DNA of 64,000 bases from Chenopodium formosanum (Eukaryota > Streptophyta > Magnoliopsida > Caryophyllales > Amaranthaceae): the NCBI GenBank assembly GCA_024500155.1, contig CM044869.1:37883398-37947397 (forward strand), given 5' to 3'. Numbering within the stretch: position 1 is the first letter of the stretch; every line of letters starts with the position of its first letter. Below, one piece after another: positions 1 through 11,400 of this stretch. The translations under genes and the position numbers were made by a program. Under the pieces are notes generated by a model. That model was given only the letters and a program-made list of their open reading frames with translations. It ran no database searches and was not told where the DNA came from.

Positions 1-587
1 ATGATTAAATCAAAAGTTCAACCAAAAATCATGGAATTTAGTAACTCAAAGTTTCAATCACTTGAAATAATTAAAGATTGAATCTTTAGTACTTAGAAGC
101 ATCAAAGAACAAATTTTTCACACTTAATGCAATGGATTTGCAATTATGTGAAAATAAAAAATAAAAAAAATAAAAAAAAAACTTTCAAGCACCAATTACT
201 ACCAAGTAACCATGCTTAAAGAGGTTTAAAATTGCATATAAATTAAGGAAAGAACCAAATACATAACCACCAGAAATATGCCATTAAGAATCAAGGTTAG
301 AAAGACTTAAAATTTTACGTCAAAACGAAAAAAACCCTCGAAAAAGGCATTTCTGGTCTTTTTTGGCTAAAAACACAATCGTAAATGGGTAAAACCATTT
401 CCAAAACACCTTTTTCATCCAAAATTCACTATTTTTGGGTGAAAATCTGGGTTCTGGGCTGAAGAAAGCTATAATACGAGTTTAAAATTAATAAAATCGA
501 GCTACTAATCTAATTAGCAACTTAAAACCAGAAAAATTAAGCCATAAAAAAACCTTGAAAAATATGATTATAAAAATAAATGAGCAA
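1..587 (-). other. 5' leader of a minus-strand Ty1/copia retrotransposon (internal end, cut by the window edge)
   Basis: AT-rich sequence directly inside the primer-binding site of the adjoining LTR. No coding frame is visible. By position it is the untranslated leader before gag; the rest of the element lies outside the window to the left. Confidence 0.6.
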
Positions 588-588
588 G

Positions 589-600
589 GCTCCGATACCG
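589..600 (-). promoter_or_regulatory. Retrotransposon primer-binding site (initiator tRNA-Met type)
   Basis: The minus strand reads CGGTATCGGAGC, one or two bases from the usual plant copia PBS TGGTATCAGAGC. It sits immediately inside the LTR end (...CCCAACA), which fixes the element's orientation as minus. Confidence 0.75.
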
Positions 601-960
601 CTGTTGGGTTTTGATGAGTCCGACTCACCGCGAAAGAAAACCCGAACCAAGACCACACGCACAATAATTATAACCATAAAGCATAATTATCTTAAACAAC
701 AAGATTAAGAAAGGGATTAGTACCTTTGGCGCGTGCTTCGCTCACTAAAAGAGCTCTTACTTCAAAAGCTCTAAGCCCCGCTCACACGAGGACCTCCAAC
801 GAAGTCCACCCGCAACCCGAGCACCGAAAATGGTCCAATGCTTAGGAGTTGGCTAATCCCAACCTAAACCCGAGTAATTATATGTGTTCAAAGGTTTTCT
901 CAATGGAGATGCCTTTTTCAACACCCTTACTCAAGCCATTTTCCCAATACCCCAACTTGG

Positions 961-970
961 GTATTTATAG
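961..970 (-). promoter_or_regulatory. TATA box of the copia LTR promoter
   Basis: The minus strand reads CTATAAATAC within the LTR, about 360 bases from its internal end. This is the expected U3/R arrangement for transcription into the element toward lower coordinates. Confidence 0.65.
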
Positions 971-1255
971 GGAAAAACAAAAGTGAGATTTTCTCTTCCA
1001 TTAATGTGGGAGAATTGATTTTTCCATTTTATTTTTAAATCAAAGTATAATTAAATAACAAGCTACTAATAAATCAACAAGTGGCATATTCATGAGAAAG
1101 GTTAGGTGAGGACCACTTGGTAAAAGGGGGACCAAACTTGCTCCCTAATCCTCTCCCATAGCCGGCCAACTCAACACTCAAGCCCCAATCTATGCGCGCC
1201 ACGTGGCACCCACACTTGGGCACCAAGGCACCCCAAGTGTGGGCTTCTTGCTGCT

Positions 1256-1450
1256 GCAGCACACTCGGCCTAGCAAGCCACGCACATATGTGCGGGCTGC
1301 TGGCCGGACCTGCTGCTAGCAAGCCATGCACATTTGTGTGGGCTGCTGGCCGAGGCTGCTAGTACGCCACGCACATTTGTGCGGGCTGCTGCCAAGGCCT
1401 GCTAGCATGCCACGCACATATATGCGAGCTGCTGGCCAGCCTAGCTAGCC
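1256..1450. repeat. GC-rich tandem repeat in the LTR U3 region (about 4 units of 40-46 bp)
   Basis: Four imperfect units share a core of the form CTAGCAxGCCACGCACAT followed by TGTGCGGGCTGCTGGCC. Each unit contains a short palindrome around CGCACATATGTGCG. It stands out by base composition from the AT-rich surroundings and lies 290-490 bases upstream of the LTR TATA box. Confidence 0.8.
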
Positions 1451-1935
1451 AAGGTGCGCTAGCACGCACCAGCCAACCTAGGCTCGGCTTGGTGCGCTTG
1501 CTAGCCACCTTGCTAGGCCATATGCCCCTAGCACTCGGTTTGCTAGAGGCATTTTGATGCTAGGGGTATTTTGGTAATTTTGTTGGTTAATTAGTAATTT
1601 TCTCGTCTCGTCTTTTATTATTTTCGACTCATTTTCCGACGCTCGGTTTCGACGCTCCAAGCTCAAATTTTCGACGTCTTAATATTCATTACTCGGGCGA
1701 CTCATTAATTCCTTCCGAATTAATTTGTCGCATCGGTTCGTTAGTTGCTTGGGTGTGACCCGAAGGGTTCAGTCAAGATTAAGTTGTAATATTAATTATT
1801 CATTAATATTACTGATGAGAAGCGGCCTCTACCCAGGCATTCCAATCACTTGACATTACTGAATAATTAGATTTCTAATAATTCCGAACCCTCTATCGGA
1901 ATAGTACACTTGTTCGAAGGACGCCATTCCTTTCA

Positions 1936-4900
1936 CCACTTTCTTTCACTTGAGCACGATTGCTAGGAGATGGAAGAATAAAATCCTAGCAATTAAAAAT
2001 GCGAATGGCAATTGGATTCAAGACAAATGCGAAATTCAAGATCATATTGTGAATTATTTCACAACCTTATTCATCGAGGCAAGTGATTCACAATTTTTTT
2101 ATGTCCCTCATGACATATATCTGCTAGCTTTGAAGCAATGACTAGAATTTTCTCACTCTGACCTATACAAAAATTGAAATTGATGAGGTTATAAAGGAGA
2201 TGGGGGCGTTAAAAGCTCCTGGCCCCGATGATTTTCAGGCTCTCTTTTATCAGAAGAATAGGGATATAGTAGCGCAAACTGTGTATGATACTCTCATCCC
2301 TATTCTTGAAGGAAAATGCATTCCTCTGAGATTTAATGAAACATTCATTGCTCTTCTTCCCAAGGTTGACCAACCCGAAATCCTGAATTGGCTTCGCAAT
2401 TTAGGCCAATTGATTATGCAATGTAGCATATAAAATTGTCACCAAAGTGATTATTCATTGCTTCAAACCAGTCTTGCCTTTTCTTATTTCAAATACTCGA
2501 GCAAGTTTTGTGTCGGGCCGTCAAATAAATGACAACGTATTCATTATTTAAGAGGTTTTACACACTATGAGGAGGAAGCAAGGGGCTAAGGGATACATGG
2601 CTATAAAGATTGATTTCGAGAAAGCCTATGATCGTCTTTGTTGGTCTTTTATTCGTGACACTCTTGTGCTACTGAACTTGCTTATCACTATGATTGATAT
2701 TATCATAGATTGCATTACTACTGCTTCTCTTCGAGTTCTTTGGAATGGTGAACCTTCTCAAAGTTTCAAACCAAGTAGGAGGATTTGGCAAGGAGATCCT
2801 CTCTTCTCCTACCTCTTTGTAATGTGCATTGAGCGATTTTATCAAATCATCGAAGAGGCTATTTCTCATGGCCATTCAAAACCCATTAGAGAAAGTCGAG
2901 ATGGTCCTACTTTGTCAAATTTATTTTTTTGCCAATGACATTGTTCTTTTTGCGGAATAATCAAGCTGATTTGATTTGTACATGCCTAAATCGCTTTTGC
3001 ATTGCCTTGGGTCAAAAGGTAAGTTTACCTAAATCTCGATTGTATTTTTCAAAGAATGTTGCTATCTCTAACCAGGAGGAAATATGATCGACTTTGGGGA
3101 TGGAAGCTACTACTTACTTGGGGTTGTACTTAGGGATGCCTACTCTTACTAGTAGAGTCACTAGAGAGACTTACAGCCACCTTTGCGAAAAAATTGACCA
3201 AAGGCTTAGTGGTTGGAAGTCAAAATATTTATCCTTGGTTGGTCGTATCACCCTTGCTAAATCTACATTTTCTACTATGTCCTTCTATTCTATGCAATCA
3301 GCCAAAATTCCTGGAACCATATGTGAGGATATTGATAAGAAAACAAGAGATTTATTTGGGTTGGAAGCGAGGATCAAAAGAAAATTCATCTTCTCTCGTG
3401 GGAAGTATTGCAAAAACAAAAAGAATTAGGCAGTGTGAGAATCACATCCGCAAAGCAAGCCAATGTGGCTTTTCTTACTAAGTTGGGTTGGAGGATTTTT
3501 AATTAACCGAACCTAACTCCTTGTGGTCACGTGTTCTTAGAACAAAGTATTGAAAGGGTTAATGTGATGTTGATATGTTCGAACTGAAACAAGGAATGTT
3601 AAATGTGTGGAGCGGCATAACTAAAAATGCTAAGCTATGGAGCAAGGGTATGCGCACAGCAATTGGCAATAGAGCTCACACTCTTTTTTGGGATCATCTT
3701 TAGGCTATTGACAAGCCCTTAAGTGATTTGGATAATGCTCCTATCCCCATGGAATTAGCATGGGCAACTGTGGAAGAAATGTGGGAAGTGAATCATGGGT
3801 GGAGATGGAATATTTTTGCTCCATTTTGAGATTCAGATACATTGAAGCTAATCCAAAACCATGAGGTTAGAGCAGATTCGAATGTAGGCGATTTAATTTA
3901 TTGGAAGAGTGATTTAAAGGGCAAATTCCATTAAATTTGTTCTTTATATCATGCGCCATGAAATGGATGTTCTTGATGAAGAATGTTGGAATCTTGTGTG
4001 GAAGGCCCTTGTTCAGCAATGTGTGCGTGTGTTCCTATGGCTGGCTTGCCATGACAGGATCCTTGGGAACCAAAACAGGTTCAAAAGGCAACTAACGTGA
4101 CCCATAGTGCTTTATTTGTGGTCACTAGGAGTAGAGCACTCTCCATATCTTACGTGATTGCCCTGCAGCTAAGCAAGTCCGGCGCTTAGTTTTCACCCGA
4201 ACTCTGTCTCGTGGATTCTTACAAGGGTCTCTGAAATATTGGATTTCCCATAATCTAAAAGATTCTAGTCAAATGATCAAGGGTGGCTTACACTCTTTGG
4301 CACAATTGTTTGGTTGGTGTGGAGGTGGAGTAACTGTTATGTTTTAAACAGAAGAGATGAAATCCCTATTGATATAGGGGCCTTTATTTGTATAAAAAAA
4401 GATGAGGTATTTCGCAGCTTAACTAGTCAAGAAGATGCTCCTTATTACAAGCAAGTGAAGCAGCAGCAACATATCTCGTGGTAGGCTCCTAGTTGCGGAT
4501 GGTGTGTGCTTAATTGCGATGGTGCTACTAAAGGGTGCCCAGGGCTAGCAGGGGGTGGAGGGATCATTAGACATCACAAAGGAAATCTCATACATTTCTG
4601 GGTTCTCTGCTAATTTTGGTCGTTGTGCAGCCTTTAGAGCTGAAGTCTTAGCTCTAACTCGAGGCCTAGCTAAAAACATGTAGATTGAGCGGTTAGAAGT
4701 GCAATTAGATAATCTTGCATGCATTCAAATCCTAAGGCAGGGGAAAGCTCCAAATGGTGAGAAAGTGCATGAGTTAAATCGAGCTTGGGGATGCTAAATA
4801 ATGACAGTTGGGAAGTCAAAGTAGATTATGTTTATCGTGAAGGAAATTGCGCGGCAGATTGGTTGGCCAATCTCAGAGTCTCTTAAGACACGTATTTTAA

Positions 4901-5093
4901 AATTCTTAATTTTATTCCTTTACGTCTTAGTAGTATTTTAGCGGAGGATGTTAGGGGAGTGGCTTTCCCTCGCCTAATACCTACGTAGTTTTTTCTGTTT
5001 TGTTTCTTGTTTATTTGTTTTTTTTTGCTTTCTTTTTGCTTTTCTTGTTTTTCTTGGCTTTGCCTCATTTGAATAAGAAAAAAAAAAGTTTTT
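1936..5093 (+). mobile_element. L1-type LINE, ORF2 remnant (RT plus RNase H), 5' truncated
   Basis: Decayed non-LTR retrotransposon. It begins inside the endonuclease-RT linker (TFFHLSTIARRWKNKIL), followed by the RT fragment KAPGPDDF (about 2212-2235) and the RT core KIDFEKAYDRLCW (about 2600-2640). At the active site FADD has become FAND (about 2928-2940). Next are the RT thumb/linker (LGLYLGMPTLTSRVTRETY, 3112-3170) and an RNase H-like domain from about 4490 to 4880 (NCDGATKG, then AEVLALTRGLAK, then REGNCAADWLANLR). The RNase H domain is followed by a T-rich 3' UTR and a poly(A) tract at about 5080-5093. Stops and frame changes occur throughout, so it is not functional. The 5' part is missing where the copia LTR inserted. 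Confidence 0.9.
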
Positions 5094-5654
5094 AAAATTT
5101 TAAATTTTGATTGTTGACAATTTAAAGTCATTGATGTTTTTTCCCCTTGTGTAGGTTTTTTTTTTTTTTTTTTTTCTTTTTTTTCAAATACTATATAAGT
5201 TATTGGATAAAATAATTGTCTAAAATGCCCCAATCTAATAATAATTGAATAAGGATATTTATGTAATATTAAGTATATAATAGAGATTTGTTTAAAAAAA
5301 GGGGGGTTTAGTTAATGAGCAAATGGAGTTATTTTGACGTATGTGAATTATATAAATGAGAAAATAGGGTTACTCTATTAAATAAGTGCAATTATTCTTT
5401 TATTAGTTACAAACAAAGTATAAGGGTTACTTTTATTGCTTGATATTACTTGTATAATAAATTTGGGTTACTTTCATGGACAAAAGAGTTACTTATATGA
5501 GTAAATGAGTTAAAAAAGCCTATTCTGTATACACCCGGGTTATTTGCTCATTAATTAATGTATGAGCAACAATTAATGAGAAAATTACCAGGGTGTACGG
5601 TACACTCAGGTATGACAAATTTTATACAAATAAATATAGATTACTCTTCCTGTC

Positions 5655-5709
<55 letters not shown>

Positions 5710-5785
5710 TTTTAATTACTTTTATAAACCAATGTGACTACACACAAGGTTCACTTCTTGAAATTACGGTATAAATCAATGTCCT
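5094..5785. other. AT-rich intergenic spacer with a (TA)n microsatellite
   Basis: No coding frame is visible. Poly(T) lies at about 5158-5190 and an uninterrupted (TA)n run at about 5660-5706. Between 5520 and 5610 there is a loose inverted repeat (TACACCCGGGT versus ACCAGGGTGTA) that could be a decayed small transposon end, but no duplication of flanking bases was found. Confidence 0.5.
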
Positions 5786-6283
5786 GCAGGCAAGCCATTT
5801 CTGGCGGCCTTGAAACCTCCTAAGGGTTCCGAGACAGTAGAATCAGCTTTTCCAATAGGATTCGAGGACAGAATAAGAGGAAGGGGAATCATACATGGTG
5901 GTTGGGTGCAACAACAATTGATCTTGCAGCATCCTTCGGTGGGATGTTTCATAACTCACTGTGGGATCGGGTCTCTATCCGAAGCCATGGGAAGCCAATG
6001 TCAAGTGGTGTTGATGCCTCAAGCTGTCGACCAGTTTGTAAATGCGAGACAAATGAGTTTAGAGTTGAAGATAGGAGTCGAGGTTGAGCCAAGAGAGGAT
6101 GATGGTTTTTTCACTAAGGAAGCCGTCCAAAAGGCGATATCCATGGTGATGGATGAAGGAAGTGAAGTTGGTGCAGAAGTTAAGGCCAACCATGCTAAAT
6201 GGAGAGAGTTCATTTTAAAGGATGGTTTAGAAGACTCTTACATCAGTAGCTTCATTCAGAGTTTACAACAAATGCTTGAATAA
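5786..6283 (+). pseudogene. UDP-glycosyltransferase C-terminal fragment (UGT79-like)
   Basis: One open frame of about 165 codons matches the C-terminal third of a plant family-1 glycosyltransferase: GKPFLAALKPPKG, then the sugar-donor (PSPG) box beginning GGWVQQQLILQHPSVGCFI and continuing THCGIGSLSEAM, then LMPQAVDQFVNARQM and a normal C-terminus with a stop at 6281-6283. The HCG and DQ donor-contact residues are present. Family members are about 450 residues and UGT79 genes usually lack introns, so the N-terminal acceptor domain (about 290 residues) is missing. Homology stops abruptly at about 5786. The sequence there (tgtcctgcag) resembles a splice acceptor, so a last exon of an interrupted gene is a weaker alternative. 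The fragment itself has no stops, which suggests recent truncation. It cannot be catalytic alone. Confidence 0.85.
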
Positions 6284-7345
6284 ACTTAGTATACGTAGTA
6301 TATTCTATTGTTTTCAGAATGTACCACGTATTACCATGTACTTTGTTTCAAGAAACTCGGTTATAGCAAACAAAAAAGGAATAGTATTACATTAACTGTA
6401 TTTTCCCTTAAAAATAATTTTTCCTTAAAATGTTATTCGTTAATACAAACTAAGCCTATGTGTGAGAAACGCTGATGATATGCTTAATAAATGAGGCTTT
6501 GAGTTTTGCTACTAAGTAATACGAAGGATGGTGTTGCAAAGCAACATCTCCACTTCTCCAGGCTTTTACTAAAATTGACATTTGTAGATTCCGAACTCTA
6601 ACCATTTTCGAAGGTGGTCATGGCACACCACCAGGTTTTACTCAAGCCAGCATAATAAAGGAACGTTGTAAGGTCAATGACATTATGGCGCACAATGCGT
6701 GTATAAGTGTATACTCTCAAATTCGACGGATCATGGCAAAAGCAAACTAGCCGGAAAGAGCTGGCCTTGGGTATTCATTGCACTGGGTTATTTAGAATTG
6801 GCCTTGGATAAGAGCTGGCCGACTATTATAATATGTTAATGTTCATATCACCAATGCAATTAGCTATTATCTTAGGTTATTTTAACTTATGTTATCTTAT
6901 TTTATCATACCTTATTAAAATTTATAAACTCATATCTTATTCGAACTAATGCATCCATACATTATCTTATTTGAACTTATTAATCCTATTCAATCAAAGC
7001 TACGTTCTTGCACAAGAGGGAAACACTATATTGTCTGAAGTTACAAGAAAAAAATTTCTCTTCCATACATAGAAAATATGATTTACATCTTTGAAATCAA
7101 TAAAGAATCAAAAATAAGCTTGGATTACAAAAGGATTCCTAGATGCCAAGTGCCTAACCCCTGTAGACCATTTAGATTCTAATATACATGGCCGATTATA
7201 TGTAAGTAAATAATGCACGGCCCGAGGCACAGCACAAATATGTATAATCTTGCAATTCTTGATTGTTCTGCAAAACTATTCATATACATTTGTAGATTTG
7301 TATGGCTGTCATTGTATGAACAGTATGTATCTCAAAATTGACTCA
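6284..7345. other. Intergenic region, includes the 3' flank of the DUF707 gene
   Basis: No coding frame is supported. AT-rich with simple TTATCTTATTT-type runs near 6890-6970. The part closest to 7345 must contain the 3' UTR of the minus-strand DUF707 gene; no unambiguous polyadenylation site was identified. Confidence 0.4.
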
Positions 7346-8212
7346 TCAGTTGCTTTGTTGATCAGTTTGTTTGTACACGTCAATCCAACACTTAGAATTC
7401 TTCACTGCATCATTCCATCTTTGACTGAACACCTGCATTTCGATGAATGACTGTTTCCGCACCTACAATTTATGAACAATCTCTGTATTACTATATACAC
7501 TAGAGAGCAATGTAGGGAAAATATTTTCTAGTTACAGTGGGAATCTGATTTAAAATTTTTTATCAATGGAGTAGTTCTACAAAACAACAAACTGTTATGT
7601 TATAAGAAGATCAAAATGATGCTCTCAGACATAATTAGCAAACGATTTAATAGAATCCATAAATTGTACTTGACAGGATGAGATGATGAACACGAGAAAA
7701 CTTACAGCAGGTCTATTATCAACTCTTAGGGTCTCAGATGATTCCTGCAAATCAAAAAGATGAACTGATTGTAAGAAGGGTGGATTTGATCAGCAGAACA
7801 AGAACATTAATATGAAGATTCACCAGCCACTAAATAAATAGTCGTTGCATAAATCATGTACTCACCAAAGTGGTGCTACTAATCCAAAATGGAGATATTA
7901 TTGAAATAAATTGAGAACAATGCCTTAGCTATCTCTCCCTTGATTTTTAAGCATGCATTCATTGCAATGTTAAACAATTCGAGTAGAGATTCCTAACAGT
8001 AGTAGTCAAGAATGTCTATGTTATCCAAGAACTACCAAGTGGGCAAGCAAATAGGCATAAAAATGCAATTAAAACTATTGTAAGGAAATATATATTACTT
8101 CAATAAAATCCCAAAAAGATCTTCAAAGTGAAGCAATTTTGGATTTCTTATGCATGCAGCTATGCAATTACATATTTTAAGTGATGGGTTTTGTACACAA
8201 AAAAAAAAAAAG

Positions 8213-8255
<43 letters not shown>

Positions 8256-8450
8256 GATGCTTACAACATCGGAGTAGATCTATAAAAAAAAAATGTTAGC
8301 TTACAAGAGGCACAAATTGATGTAACATAAAAAACGAGATTGGTTGAACAATTGATAGTAAAATATAATCAGGTATATATGGTCAGTGCAAGAAAAAGAG
8401 AGAGATCAATGATCAAGTGAACAATGTTATGCCATTTAGTTTAGTAACTG

Positions 8451-8489
<39 letters not shown>

Positions 8490-11400
8490 CAAAGCATAAA
8501 CATACCCAAGTAATCTCATTACTCTAAAATGAAGACAAACTGCAGTTAGAAGCAGCAAAATTGCTTTCATATTTGCAATAATTTGAGCAATAACTGCAAA
8601 CAATAATAAACAGAGTACGTACCTTGATTCGGTCCAAGACTCCAAGCGTGGGAATTCCAAGATGAACAACGTACTCGGAATCCACAACACCAACTTTCTT
8701 CGTTCTATCACCCTGAAATACATACCCAATATAATCAGCAAGCAAGCGACAGTAATTTAGTGAAAATCAAGTAAAAACTGAAAAGAAATTTGTTAAATGG
8801 GAGGAGGTATGGGTGATGGAGAAAATCGGTTACCTGTGCACAATAACCAAGCTGTCTATCCAAGCCCCAAGCATGTATCAGATCATTCTGCACGGTATAA
8901 AAGTTATGTTTTAGTTCATTACCGGAAAAAAAACTAGATGGGGTATTAAAACAACCCTGCCACCTATAGATATAATCACCTCAATTTTATGTTGTAGATC
9001 ACAATTTATCTCTTCCAAGAAAAGCAATATTGTGTTTAAAAGTATAATTAGAGAATCTCAAACAATAAGTATTTATTATTGGAACTTGGACTGCAACATA
9101 ATATTTTTCAAGCTACAACAATTTAAAACTAGCAAAGAAAAAAAATATAAAAAGAAAACATTAAACTTTGAAATGCATGTGTTAAACTTCAAATTAAACC
9201 TTGTATTTATATTCTTTCAAACATGTAGGTAACTTGTTTAAGATACAACATTGTGCAAACTACTCGCCCTTTTTAGCTCTCCAATGGTAAGCTAGTAGCT
9301 ATATATTTTTATTTTAAAGCAAGAAAGTGTTACTATTTACTATTGGTGTTATACCCACAGAGAATCTAAAAGCACTGATAAATGATATGATATTTTTTAG
9401 CATCTTGATTTAGATGTGCTCGTTAAATTTTTTGTTCATAACTATAATCTTAGTTTATATATTGGTCTTACTCCCACAGCAAGTCTAAAAGCACTGATAA
9501 ATGATATGATATTTTTTAGCATCTTGATTTAGATGTGCTCGTTAAATTTTTTGTTCATAACTATAATCTTGATTTATATATTGTATCAGCAGAATTTGCT
9601 AATTCCCCTACGCAGAAATTTGGTATTCCAGCAGAAAGCATACCTGGACCATGTACCATACACATCGCCAAGCTGCTTTTGAGAAGGCTGGTGCCATCAT
9701 TTCCACCCAGCTGCATCAGCAATTTCAAAAATAATAAACTTAGTAAAAAATCTTTGCACTTCCTCATCAAAAATGCAAAAGCAATTCATTTTTCATTTAA
9801 CACTACAAGCTGATACTAATAGTTGCATTCATAGTTGCCAAATTGCATAATCCAATAAGATTACCCTGTGCATGGCGGAGCTGTGCTGTTATCGTCACAC
9901 CTTCCGCTTCCTTTTGTTTTGTAATATCTCCTGCTCACAAAGGAAATAATTTAGACTCAATGTATAACCAACCTAAGCATAATGTACACCATCCTCATTT
10001 TTACACTTGACCAATGAGGCAAACTGGTATAAACATTAGCATCCATCTGCCACATTGGTGTAAAAGTTAGCAACATGTTAAACAATAACAAACGCCCCCC
10101 CCCCCCCCCCCCAAAAAAAAAAAAAAATCAAAATCTACTTTTTCGCTTCGCTATTATTCACCCTTTTTTTTCCCAAAAAATTTCTTTAGTTTTTTTTTTT
10201 TTTTTTTCCTTTAATTATTTTCTTTCATTTTGTGTGTTGTAAAACTTACTATTTCCCTTTATTTCTACTTACTTCTATCACATTCGATGCAGAATGCAAG
10301 CTTGATTATGCTCTACAATTCCCATTAATATTATCTGTATAGATGTTGGATCAGGGAATTGGTGTTGCAGAAGTGGAGGCAGAGACGATGGGTATGGGTG
10401 ATGGAAATGGTAAAGTTGTAGTGCAGAGAAATCTGTCTGTCTTTCTTCCCACCGATAAACCGAAATTCCAGAGGTGTTGTGACTTTGGAGAAACACAAAT
10501 GCAGTACGATTACTCTTAAAAATTAAACCAGTAGTTGATACACTTTCTAGTCAAAGAGGCAAAGGCATTCATTTCACAAGATTCTTCAACCAAACAAATG
10601 ATATCTAATTCTAGAGTGGACTAGCCTAATAGGCCAAAACAATAGTATAAACCCAGTTATGACAAGGCAAAGTTGTGAAAATCGAAATCAATTTAGAGAT
10701 ACCAAAAGGGAAAAAGATGAAACTTTCTAAGAAATGAAGAGAACTTATATTAATAATGAATTGCAGCATGATAAAACCTAATAGGCCCCTGAAGTCAAGA
10801 ATCCCATTACTCACATAATGTTTTATGATGAAGAGAAATTTATTTTGAAGCCTTTGGATTATAAGAGGATGACCTTAGAAATTAAGAGCTCCTTCTCAGC
10901 ATCACTTGAAATGGAAAACATTGTCAGTGGATAACATATCCAACTACCTTGCCACAAATTCTATTACAGGTTTCCTTTACTATGGAGCTCAACCTCTAGA
11001 AGTATATTTTGACAAATGGAAAAAGGTTTTTTCAGCTTAGGTAATTGTATAAACTATTTTAATTTGAAACATAAAAGGCATGTAAATAAAGATTCTCGAA
11101 CGTTGTGGACTTGAAAGGTATTACACTTGTTGCAAATATTTTAATAATGATAGCATAGCTCAAAATAGAGGCTAAGCTTTTGAAAATTACAGGGGATTCA
11201 ATGTATCATTTTGGAACTAAGGCTTTGTTGTTGTTAATGTTGTTGTATAGGGAATATAATTCACACTTTGTGGGGTAGGAGGATAACAACAGATTTTTGA
11301 AATATAGAGGATGTAAAAGCAAACAAAATGGGTGGAAATTAGATTAAAAGAGCGATGCATAGCAAATGCATACAGTCCACTACTCCAGTAAAAATATAGT

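Larger units (their letters stand above)
602..1935 (-). repeat. 5' LTR of a minus-strand copia retrotransposon
   Basis: On the plus strand the LTR opens TGTTGGGTTTTG and ends with a CA near 1935. Its outer edge is set by where the LINE reading frame resumes (residues TFFHLSTIARR), so the right boundary is good to about 15 bases. A minus-strand TATA box lies at 961-970 and a GC-rich tandem array at 1256-1450 lies upstream of it. The insertion cuts the LINE ORF2, so the LTR element is younger than the LINE. The second LTR is outside the window. Confidence 0.7.

Noticed and set aside
1074..1666. Minus-strand frames of 85 and 62 codons
   Set aside because: They cover the GC-rich tandem array and U3 of the copia LTR; repeat-derived.
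8436..8745. Minus-strand frames of 101 and 73 codons as separate genes
   Set aside because: They are exon 12 of the DUF707 gene read through its introns.
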